DNA of 14,397 nucleotides from the NCBI GenBank assembly GCA_021803885.1, contig JAJZKY010000033.1, positions 1 to 14,397 on the forward strand. Reading direction: 5' to 3'. Below, piece by piece: positions 8,401 through 14,397 of the stretch. This DNA is from Planctomycetota bacterium (GTDB lineage: Bacteria; Planctomycetota; Phycisphaerae; WQYP01; JAJZKY01). The notes beneath the pieces are model-generated. The model was given only the letters and a program-made list of their open reading frames with translations. It searched no databases and had not been told where the DNA came from. A program made the translations under genes and the position numbers. Positions within the stretch are counted from its first letter, which is position 1. Every line of letters begins with the position of its first letter.

Positions 8401-10376
8401 ATTTTCAGGGCCAGAATCTCCTCCGGGGTCTTTGGAATCAGAATGTTTTCCGTGGTCCGTTGGAAGGCCAGTGGCGCAAGCGTGCGGTGAGTGGTGGGAA
8501 CAGCCAGTTGGGGGCGGGTGTAAAAGGTACCGCTGCCTTTGCGAGTATTGCCTGCGCGGACCAGATAAAATTCACCGGGGGTAATAACCCGTTTAACAAG
8601 CGCGTCGGCTTCGGCATCAAGCCGCTGCTGGTATTGGCCATCGGTTTCTCGTGCCCGTTTTTTGCCAACCCATCCCGCCAGCCGAACCGCCGCCCTCGCC
8701 CACTCTCCGGCGGCCTGCAGGGCTGTTTCATCGGCAGGTTTGGTCGCAATTGACGCTTGAGATTCCAATTGGGTTTCCACATCGAGTTCTGGAGCGGCTT
8801 CATCGGCGGCTTCCTCTGGTGCCTCGCCTTCGTCCTGTTCCGCATCGTCGGAGGATGAGGTATCAGCAACGACTTTTTCTTTCTTAAATTTGGTCAGTAG
8901 TTCTTTTAGCCCCGCCGGGTCGTCCCGCAGCTGATCCTGCAGAACCTTCAGCGGCAGCACGGGCTCGCGCCCGATACTAAGGAAAATTTGAGGGCCGGTT
9001 TCCGCGTCCACTCTTTTTATGCGGTAATCGAGCAGCCCCTCATAAATCAGGCCGATGAATTCGGTGCGCAGGTCGGTGTAATCAACCGGGCCTTCCACGT
9101 AGGTTCTGGTGCGCCCGCGCATGACCGGCAACGGCCCACGCATGAGTTTTCGCAGCATCCGCGAGACGGTTTCGTCATTTATCGGGATGTTACGTTCGAG
9201 GATATACAGCGCACGGCTGATTGGATCGCCACTGTTTCGCTCGCCGGGACGAAACAACACACCACCATAAGGCCGAAAGGGAAAATTGCCATGCGGCGAG
9301 CCACCGTGCACGAGGCGGAACAGGGCTGCCAGTCGTGGCCACGCGGAGCGCTGGTTGGCCAATCCCTGCGTGCCGCCGTCGGTACTTTGCGATTGCTGGA
9401 GCATTTCGTAGAGTGTGCGGATTCCATATGATGTTGCGTAAGTGGGATCATCCGCCGGTAAAAGCTGCCGGGATTCGGCAAACAGACATACGACCATCCG
9501 CATAACAATGCGTGCCGCAGCCTGCATCAGGGCATCATTCACCTCGGGCTGCGTCAATTCCCCGGCGGGTGTATCGGCCAGCGGGGCCAGAAGTTTGTTA
9601 TCCGTGCGGTGGGCAGTTGAGATCGAATCCAGCAGCAGCTCGACGCACTGCCGGACATTTTCCCGCAGGATGCTGGAGAGATCCGCCTGCCGGGTCCGGG
9701 ATTCTTCGATGTGCTCCAGCAGGCCACAGCGCTGCGCCGATGTGGCGCTTAATGACTCCCGGGCAAGCAATTGCCGCAGTCCGGCCAGTTCTTCGGAACC
9801 ATCGCCCTCATCAAACCAGCGCTGAGCGTCCCATTGGCACCACGACTCAAAGTCGGTGCCAGCATAGACGATTCGGAACTGCATTCCATTGGTCAGCAGC
9901 CCCAGCCGATGGCCCGTTCCGCGCAGCAGCTCGAGAAATTGCGAGTAGATGGTTCTGCCGCGCCCACGTCCGACCTGTGGCGAAGTATCCGCCATTATCA
10001 GAACGGCGGGAATCGCCTTGCCTTCATCGGCAAAGATGATCCGGTGCGGGCGAAGTGTTTGCGTGCGGCTACCAATGCGAACCATAGCGGTGAGAGATTC
10101 GGGGATCGCGTTCTGTTTGACCAAAACTGAGCCGGTTAACCCGATGCCGTCGGTCAGCAGCGTGTCCAACCACGCCAGGACTTTTTGGGCGTCGATGTGA
10201 CCATCGGTCAGCGTCGCCTGAAAGGCGGTGTTGGCGTCGCGCAGCTTACGCCAGGTATGCGGCTTAATTGCCTCCGGCGTTGGGGAGTAACATTCCAGCA
10301 GAACAACAGGCGAGAGCAGCATTCCCTGATGCCGCAGTCGATACCACCAGGCGTGAGTGGCATTGGATTCGGTCAT
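5451..10376 (-). CDS. DNA adenine-specific methyltransferase, DrmMI/PglX-like
   Basis: This 1641-aa protein probably transfers a methyl group from S-adenosylmethionine to adenine N6, marking host DNA as self. Seen: a GSGTFYTRPQLA segment at 614-625, as precedes the catalytic core of gamma-type N6 methylases; SAM motif I DPACGSASF at 661-669; YGVDINPLAVELARVSLW at 748-765; catalytic motif IV NPPW at 973-976, after a long insertion. Residues about 1380-1420 (CLAFDYIARQKIGGLNMSWFAVEELPVP) look like the edge of a target-recognition domain of type IIG/PglX enzymes. The N-terminal 600 residues include LLTNGMQFRIVYAG near 160-173, a segment usually seen at the end of the nuclease-like domain of type IIG/ISP proteins, but I see no intact D-ExK triad. 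A strongly acidic linker lies at 505-535. Its start overlaps the SNF2 stop (ATGA, 10373-10376), so the two are translationally coupled. Methylase function is sure; assignment to DrmMI rather than PglX or another type IIG-like family rests mainly on the neighbours. Confidence 0.92.
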   Translation of the reverse strand: MTESNATHAWWYRLRHQGMLLSPVVLLECYSPTPEAIKPHTWRKLRDANTAFQATLTDGHIDAQKVLAWLDTLLTDGIGLTGSVLVKQNAIPESLTAMVRIGSRTQTLRPHRIIFADEGKAIPAVLIMADTSPQVGRGRGRTIYSQFLELLRGTGHRLGLLTNGMQFRIVYAGTDFESWCQWDAQRWFDEGDGSEELAGLRQLLARESLSATSAQRCGLLEHIEESRTRQADLSSILRENVRQCVELLLDSISTAHRTDNKLLAPLADTPAGELTQPEVNDALMQAAARIVMRMVVCLFAESRQLLPADDPTYATSYGIRTLYEMLQQSQSTDGGTQGLANQRSAWPRLAALFRLVHGGSPHGNFPFRPYGGVLFRPGERNSGDPISRALYILERNIPINDETVSRMLRKLMRGPLPVMRGRTRTYVEGPVDYTDLRTEFIGLIYEGLLDYRIKRVDAETGPQIFLSIGREPVLPLKVLQDQLRDDPAGLKELLTKFKKEKVVADTSSSDDAEQDEGEAPEEAADEAAPELDVETQLESQASIATKPADETALQAAGEWARAAVRLAGWVGKKRARETDGQYQQRLDAEADALVKRVITPGEFYLVRAGNTRKGSGTFYTRPQLAVPTTHRTLAPLAFQRTTENILIPKTPEEILALKICDPACGSASFLVATLHYLTDALYESLCFHRNLENDQQAMRITLPFGEPRTGAATEEMIPFSPADPQRAEAFPERVKALLRRHIVERCIYGVDINPLAVELARVSLWVETMDRELPFTFLDHKIRVGNSLVGCRMDRVTDYPVAAWLRNGGDDPDTKTKGPRTKRIRDLLEAKVKPEMRRLIDGKFTDQPPLFPTGDASVDDVARAARMVFELLHQVSVADPDQRERMYQKELVASRPRSQLQRAMDEWCAVWFWPTDEESLRHVPLPLNFHQATPERDAIVASLRTQYRFFHWEIEFPDVFTPDRAGFDAVLGNPPWEVAKPASQEFFTEYDPLFRSYGKQEAKGAAERLCENMPDVLASWDARKGSYKSLSNWVANIAEPFTVTIARGGKQEAYASAWTKARAKHASATLGAAAFISQGGADLNLFKLFLEYAYRLLAPTGRLGFIVPAALYSDSGTRELRELFLNESTWEWLFSFENRKKIFAIHSSFKFAVVIVDRARRSAPLRAAFMVHHLADWERKDPPVYDYDLAAVELFSPRSKSLPEVRTPRDMAICRKIYANSVRIGDNSPGWEIKYAREFDMTNDSKLFRAREKLEAGGYKPDVFGRWIGPEGDVMLPLYEGRMIGQFDFSKKGWVRGKGRSAVWREIPFDHKTIEPQYLMAEVTARRFAEVAVPTFAFMRISSPTNSRTFMGSYLSRSPSGDSVFHLRLQRPGTADYLRVAGVCSCLAFDYIARQKIGGLNMSWFAVEELPVPSFETNGGIRRITLGTIRLTLLHRRFAPEWLRLKLEFPELATREWKQWWAVTEADRLRSRVEIDALCAGLYGLDPDDFDWIVRNDPSDPKGFWRVDKELPFRERLTGLSAAAFRSLKEGKWSADSAAKLSNDDFFAIIGIPELTNEAAAKAAGLPEPLIRKRTGCHLWEPEKFTPDDPRSGWTWDDCWNDAVALLGSEQAVQDAIKPAEAAESSPDAQEKGIPGGLFNG

Positions 10377-13300
10377 GAAGCTATATCCTCCGCATCCGCC
10401 GGTAGCAGATACACCAGCGCCAGAGGCAATACCCGGATTTCATGGATATTGAAGCGCCTGGGCAGCAGAACATTGACACGGTTGTCGCGCTCCGTCGTGA
10501 GTAATTCGCGGGTGCGCTCCACATCCCGCCGGAGAATGGCCATCTGTTCTTCCAATTCCCTGGATCGCAGCTTAGCGGCCACGTTGATATCCTCAAAAAG
10601 CGCCGGCTGTTGCGCCGCGGTCTGCTGTTCAAGCAGGTCGGCGGCCAACCGGTCCAGGGCCTGCTCACGACTGCGATCTTGCAGTTCCGCGAGCCGCGCA
10701 CGGTAGTTTTCACGGGTGCTTTCAAGCTCATCCTTCAGATTGGCGTTGGCTTTGGTCCGTAGCGCTGTCTCCGATTGAGTCTTAATTTGTTGCAGGATAG
10801 CTTCTATACCAGAACGGTGGGAGGGCCATTTGGCGCGGATGATCTTGACGAACTTTTCCAGACGGGTGGATGATTGAATGGGCATGAACGTGGATCGCGC
10901 CACTGATTCGCTGAAAGCCGGATCTACGGCGGAAAGCTTTTCGCCCTCTATCCGAAATATCTCGGTTCGAACTTCATCATGCAGCGGTTCATGCAGCTCA
11001 TTGACGGCGGTGATGGTGTAATGCAGCGACAGCAGCGCGTCGAAGCCGGTTTGGTGCAGGGCCGCCACGGACCAGCGATACAACGCCGTCGGATCGTGCA
11101 GTTGGCGGGCCAGCGTGGCGATGGCCTGCCTCATTATCGGGTGGCCGAGTCTCAGCAGCGCCTGGTGTTTTTTCAACCGCATGAGCCGCCTGCCGTTAAT
11201 TTCTTCCTCAACAAGCGCGGAGTCAAAGACAATTTCCATGCGGTCGCCGGAGCCGACCGTAAGGCTTTTCTTAGCCAGCGGCTCCCAGCTTGGCGGCGGT
11301 GCCAGACGGTAGAAGCCCGATCGGCCATGAACCGGTTCCAGCTCTCCCTTGCCTTCCACGGTGATGGCGGCCTTCAGCAACTGCGCCAGTGCGTCCGGAG
11401 AAATATTCAGGCGCGCCTCCGTGCCTTCAAGCATCTCCCTGGCCCGGTGCATGAGCTTCTTTAATTCCGCAGGCGGGGACTCACCCAGATCAACGGCTTC
11501 CTTGGATGCGCTTTGGGCCTGCTGAACGAACAAATCAATGTCATCGAGTTCAGCGGGGTTTATTTCCCCGGCGAAGTGCCGCTGGATAGCACTATCAAAT
11601 ACAGGCTCCACGCTGCCCAAGTCGTTGCGCACTCGCTCTACTTTTTGGGCGATAAAATAGAGAAACCGGATGTCTTCTTCCTCATCGCACCGGAAATAAT
11701 GGATACTCACATCCCGCATCTGCCCATGCCGCGACACACGACCGTTGCGCTGGAGAATTCTGGAGGGCGACCAGGGAATGTCATAATGAGTAATCCAGCG
11801 GCAGGCTTCCTGCATGTTGATGCCCTCCGACGCGGCATCAGTCGCCAGCAGCAGCCTCACCGCGTTGCCGGGGTCCTCAAAATCCCCCTTCACAGACTCG
11901 AATTCATCGGAGGTCATGCCGCCAAAAAGCAGATGCATGGTGTTTCGGTCAAAGCCTTCCCGAAGCAGCCTCTGTTCGAGATAAAGCAGCGTTTCCTTAT
12001 ACTCTGTGAACACGATCAAGCGTTCATCATCACGCAGCCTGCCGTTGGCAAAAAGGTTCTCCTTGATCCACCGCACCAGAGCCTCGGTTTTGGAGTCAGG
12101 TTTTTGGGCCAAAGCGGCTAGGGCGTGCTGATCTTCCACCACAGCCCGACCCAGGCCAAGGCGTTCCAAAGCGCTACTGACAAGGTTTTGTGCGGAATCC
12201 AGCTCAGCATCTTGTGATCGCAGCCAAGTGCGACCATGGCGAGCGGCGTCTTCCTCGAGCGTGGCGAGTTCAGCGTCGTTGCTCACCGGTTCATCGGCTT
12301 TCTGAGCGGCCAGACGCGCGAGATCAAAGAGGCTTTCCCGGCTCTCCACCTCGCTATTGGCCAGATGCCGCCACCACGTCCGGGCAAAGGCCAGCGGACA
12401 TGAAAGCAGCCGCTTGGTCAGCAGCGAAAACATAAATTGGCCAACCCAGCGTTCCGAGGGCGAAACTCTCCCCAGTGCGGAGTGGCCGCGCGTGCGGTAT
12501 TCGCGCAAGGCGGTGTAAAGGGCCGTTTCATCCGCAGTGAGTTTAAAGGGCAAAGCCACCGGATCAAGCTGGTCGGCAAAGGGCGGGATTAACGACTGGC
12601 GGTTAATGTCGTCCTTCAGCCGGCGCACCCTTACAGCCTCCAACTGATCGGTGTCTCTGGCTTCCATTTCACTGGTGATTCGAAAACGTACCGGATCGAG
12701 CAGTTCCAGCAGCCCGGTGAAACAGATGGTTTTGCCATTGTGCGGCGTGGCCGAGGCAAAAATGCGGTGCTCGAAGAGAAAACGGATTTCCCGCAGCATG
12801 TTGGTGCGCTGGCTGGCACGCGTTCCGCTCTGGGGCGCAAAATGATGACATTCATCCACGATCAGCATGTCCCACGGCGCATGGGCTTTGCCGCGTTGGG
12901 TTGGATTGCCTTCCGCGCCCACGCCGGACCCGTTTAGAAATTGCTGGAGCACGTCCGGCATGCGCAGGTAATCCATCGAGGCGATCACGCGGGGTAACGC
13001 CCGCCACGGATTGGTGTCAATTCCCAATTTTCGGCGCATCTCGAAGGTACTGTCGGCATCAATGATTTCGAATTCAAGATTAAATCGCCTTCGCAATTCG
13101 TATTTCCACTGCCGTTGAAGCAACGCCGGGCAAATCACCAGCACCCGCCGCACCCGCCGCCGCAGCAGCAATTCTTCGAGCACCAGGCCGGATTGGATCG
13201 TTTTCCCCAGTCCCACACCATCCGCCAGAAGCAGGCTTACGCGCGGCATGGACAGTGCCCGCAGCACCGGTTCCATCTGATATGGATGAATCTGGATTGC

Positions 13301-13666
13301 CGAATTCCACACTCCCAGCAGCGGCTCATCGTCGAGCTTACCGGGGGCACGCAGCCGATTAAGGCGCGTCCAGCGGTGGGAATTGACGAACGCCTGGATC
13401 ACATCGGGGGTATCAGGTTGGTGGGCGTCAACGCTTGGAAGCGACGTTTGCCCCAATATTCGACCCGTCGATTCAATTTCCCAAAGAAGTTGTTCTGAGG
13501 CCGGAAATTGGCAGTCATCCAGGTATTCAACGTCAACGAGGTGCACGCGGCCAGAGTTGGGATTGTCATAGCCATCCACCGCCCGGACTGTGGCCAGTCG
13601 ATGCCGAACATGCACCGCCTGGCCAACTTCTGGAATCTGAATATTTAGTTCGCCAGCCGCCGCCAT
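10373..13666 (-). CDS. drmD: SNF2-family helicase, DrmD-like
   Basis: This 1097-aa protein is a superfamily 2 ATPase of the SNF2/RapA type, expected to move along double-stranded DNA. Seen: an N-terminal segment (12-50, PEVGQAVHVRHRLATV) of the kind that precedes the ATPase in DrmD-like and RapA-like proteins; Walker A DGVGLGKT at 149-156; DECH at 271-274; SATPH at 305-309; the second lobe with LLATDAASEGIN at 606-617; motif VI QRNGRVSRHGQ at 639-649. The charged segment 950-1060 is predicted coiled coil by eye and may serve contact with partners. Length and motifs fit DrmD, the SNF2 helicase that marks class 1 DISARM. DpdE and other defence SNF2 proteins are alternatives. It is the first large gene of the operon and its stop overlaps the methylase start. 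The ATG at 13666 has GGGA five bases upstream. No other ATG, GTG or TTG occurs in frame before the stop codon at 13730-13732, which supports this start. The symbol is given by similarity of architecture, not by alignment. Confidence 0.85.
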   Translation of the reverse strand: MAAAGELNIQIPEVGQAVHVRHRLATVRAVDGYDNPNSGRVHLVDVEYLDDCQFPASEQLLWEIESTGRILGQTSLPSVDAHQPDTPDVIQAFVNSHRWTRLNRLRAPGKLDDEPLLGVWNSAIQIHPYQMEPVLRALSMPRVSLLLADGVGLGKTIQSGLVLEELLLRRRVRRVLVICPALLQRQWKYELRRRFNLEFEIIDADSTFEMRRKLGIDTNPWRALPRVIASMDYLRMPDVLQQFLNGSGVGAEGNPTQRGKAHAPWDMLIVDECHHFAPQSGTRASQRTNMLREIRFLFEHRIFASATPHNGKTICFTGLLELLDPVRFRITSEMEARDTDQLEAVRVRRLKDDINRQSLIPPFADQLDPVALPFKLTADETALYTALREYRTRGHSALGRVSPSERWVGQFMFSLLTKRLLSCPLAFARTWWRHLANSEVESRESLFDLARLAAQKADEPVSNDAELATLEEDAARHGRTWLRSQDAELDSAQNLVSSALERLGLGRAVVEDQHALAALAQKPDSKTEALVRWIKENLFANGRLRDDERLIVFTEYKETLLYLEQRLLREGFDRNTMHLLFGGMTSDEFESVKGDFEDPGNAVRLLLATDAASEGINMQEACRWITHYDIPWSPSRILQRNGRVSRHGQMRDVSIHYFRCDEEEDIRFLYFIAQKVERVRNDLGSVEPVFDSAIQRHFAGEINPAELDDIDLFVQQAQSASKEAVDLGESPPAELKKLMHRAREMLEGTEARLNISPDALAQLLKAAITVEGKGELEPVHGRSGFYRLAPPPSWEPLAKKSLTVGSGDRMEIVFDSALVEEEINGRRLMRLKKHQALLRLGHPIMRQAIATLARQLHDPTALYRWSVAALHQTGFDALLSLHYTITAVNELHEPLHDEVRTEIFRIEGEKLSAVDPAFSESVARSTFMPIQSSTRLEKFVKIIRAKWPSHRSGIEAILQQIKTQSETALRTKANANLKDELESTRENYRARLAELQDRSREQALDRLAADLLEQQTAAQQPALFEDINVAAKLRSRELEEQMAILRRDVERTRELLTTERDNRVNVLLPRRFNIHEIRVLPLALVYLLPADAEDIAS
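10387..10391 (-). promoter_or_regulatory. Ribosome binding site of the methyltransferase gene
   Basis: On the minus strand GGAGG lies ten bases before the ATG at 10376, within the last codons of the SNF2 helicase gene. A strong Shine-Dalgarno sequence together with the ATGA overlap fixes the start and indicates coupled expression. Confidence 0.75.
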
Positions 13667-13671
13667 AAAAA

Positions 13672-13675
13672 TCCC
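13672..13675 (-). promoter_or_regulatory. Weak ribosome binding site of the SNF2 helicase gene
   Basis: On the minus strand GGGA is five bases before the ATG at 13666, separated by a run of T. It is weaker than the sites of the two downstream genes, but no alternative start codon lies upstream in the frame. Confidence 0.45.
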
Positions 13676-13761
13676 AGGTGTCCCAACCCGGCCCGGCCAC
13701 GTCCACGCCGTTCCGACATGCAGGGGATTCTATGCCAATATTTGAGATTGGTACAGCAGTG

Positions 13762-14103
13762 CTAGCCAACTTCCGTGCCCGGCAGCGTTTCCACCCGCAA
13801 ATAAAATAACGCCACGGCTTCTTTGCGTTCTTCGGGCGCCAGCCCTGCGGCATCAAGCAATCGGTTCCAATTGTCACGGAGGTCTTGCAAGCTCTGAATG
13901 CCGTCAAAACCGATGGAACCTGATTTGCGGATATAGACCAGTTCACCCCACTTGGCGGAAAAATTGGCATCTAAAAAAATATTGTCATTGGGCCTTGATA
14001 TCTCCGGGGATAACTGGTACAAGGTGAGGCCATGAGAGGTAACGGTAACAATACGATTGGCACTCCGGAATCGGGGATAGAGCTGCCCCAAAAACTGTCC
14101 CAA
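13762..14103 (-). CDS. Possible small protein of unknown function, start uncertain
   Basis: This is an open frame of 113 codons on the operon strand, ending in TAG 95 bases before the SNF2 start. I do not recognise the product. Composition from about residue 36 onward looks protein-like (DANFSAKWGELVYIRKSG, then LRDNWNRLLDAAGLAPEE, then EAVALFYLRVE), a plausible beta strand pair followed by helices. No membrane segment or signal peptide is visible. The frame has no internal methionine. The only start candidates are TTG codons, the first at 14103 with AGGGA several bases upstream but inside a 12-base direct repeat. It may therefore be a 5'-truncated remnant rather than an intact gene. A longer overlapping frame (13566-13970, same strand) has a less protein-like composition and runs into the SNF2 gene, so I prefer this one. 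If real, it would be the first gene of the operon. Confidence 0.4.
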   Translation of the reverse strand: MGQFLGQLYPRFRSANRIVTVTSHGLTLYQLSPEISRPNDNIFLDANFSAKWGELVYIRKSGSIGFDGIQSLQDLRDNWNRLLDAAGLAPEERKEAVALFYLRVETLPGTEVG

Positions 14104-14118
14104 AAGCTGTCCCTATTT
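14083..14118. repeat. Three 12-base direct repeats (CTGYCCC-A-rich)
   Basis: CTGCCCCAAAAA, CTGTCCCAAAAG and CTGTCCCTATTT follow each other at 14083, 14095 and 14107, the last diverging after CTGTCCC. The following bases complete a short palindrome, CCCT-ATTTC-AGGG (14111-14123). The array sits at the putative 5' end of the small open frame. It could be a regulator-binding array or part of a small mobile repeat; three copies are too few to decide. Confidence 0.55.
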
Positions 14119-14397
14119 CAGGGTCTCGTATCGCATATCTGGGCTACCCACAGGCACTTATCAGAAATCCATAAACCCTTGTGGAATAAGGAACTACGCC
14201 GAAAATACGCATTTATCAACAACATCGCAATATCCCACCTGAATAATCCCACTCTCTCCGTTAAAAGCAATTGCGCTTTCAAAAACCCTTGTCTTACAAG
14301 GGTTTTTGCGTTTTGGCAGGTGGTGGCCGCGGTGGTGTAAACGGGGCAGGGGCGCTGGCGGTGTGTTATTGCAGGTTTACGGTTGGAAATTCCGAAC
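14104..14397. other. Region without a convincing gene
   Basis: About 290 bases upstream of the operon hold no credible coding frame. An open frame on the plus strand (14032-14340) runs straight through the repeat array and the terminator hairpin and shows no recognisable protein features, so I take it as chance. Bases 14150-14280 are more A+T-rich than the rest, as expected for a promoter region, but I could not identify convincing -35 and -10 boxes. The motif AAACCCTTGT occurs twice, at 14173 and within the hairpin at 14283. Confidence 0.5.
14280..14308. terminator. Bidirectional intrinsic terminator hairpin
   Basis: AAAAACCCTTGT (14281-14292) and ACAAGGGTTTTT (14296-14307) are exact reverse complements around the three bases CTT, and the flanking C14280/G14308 extends the stem to 13 pairs. 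The A-run on one side and the T-run on the other give a U-tract on either strand, the usual form of a Rho-independent terminator that can serve both directions. It probably insulates the operon from whatever lies to the right of the window. Confidence 0.75.

Noticed and set aside
13735..13751. CCAAT-ATTTGAG-ATTGG inverted repeat and a TAGAAT box upstream of the SNF2 gene
   Set aside because: The arms are only five bases, and no acceptable -35 box stands about 17 bases from the TAGAAT, so neither an operator nor a promoter can be supported.
13566..13970. Minus-strand open frame of 134 codons overlapping the start of the SNF2 gene
   Set aside because: It overlaps both the SNF2 start and the more protein-like small frame at 13762-14103, and it is rich in Trp, Ser, Gly and Pro in a way typical of an out-of-frame reading.
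14213..14221. TTATCAACA, one base from a DnaA box, in an A+T-rich stretch
   Set aside because: It is a single imperfect site with no cluster and no replication gene nearby, so there is no support for an origin.
14032..14340. Plus-strand open frame of 102 codons at the right end
   Set aside because: It runs through the repeat array and the terminator hairpin, has no recognisable motif, and faces away from the operon.

Overview
The window is 14.4 kb of bacterial DNA of moderate to high G+C content. It is almost filled by one co-directional operon on the minus strand. There is no rRNA, tRNA, integrase or recognisable housekeeping gene, so I cannot name the phylum. Shine-Dalgarno sites and tightly packed coding indicate a bacterium. 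The content is that of a defence island segment.

Reading in the direction of transcription (right to left): about 290 bases at the right end hold no convincing gene but carry a 13-bp perfect hairpin of terminator type. Next comes a possible small gene of unknown function (14103-13762), with three 12-base direct repeats at its 5' end. The core is three very large genes. The first encodes an SNF2-family helicase of 1097 aa (13666-10373), resembling DrmD of class 1 DISARM. The second encodes a DNA adenine methyltransferase of 1641 aa (10376-5451), resembling DrmMI/PglX-type enzymes. The third encodes a DEAH-box helicase of 1787 aa (5425-62). It has several zinc clusters, a DUF1998/MZB cysteine cluster and a C-terminal Vsr-like nuclease domain. 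The first two genes overlap in ATGA and the third follows after 25 bases, each with its own ribosome binding site, so they are almost certainly one transcript.

The gene set looks like anti-phage restriction-modification of the DISARM/Druantia kind: the methylase marks self DNA, two helicases scan or remodel foreign DNA, and a nuclease domain cuts it. The arrangement is not canonical DISARM. The jobs of DrmA (helicase) and DrmB (DUF1998) appear fused in one DruE-sized protein. The separate phospholipase-D-type nuclease DrmC is not present in the window, and a Vsr/DUF559-like endonuclease domain is attached to the helicase instead. This compact three-gene DISARM/Druantia hybrid is the main discovery candidate. 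Only 61 bases lie beyond its last gene, so further genes of the system outside the window cannot be excluded.
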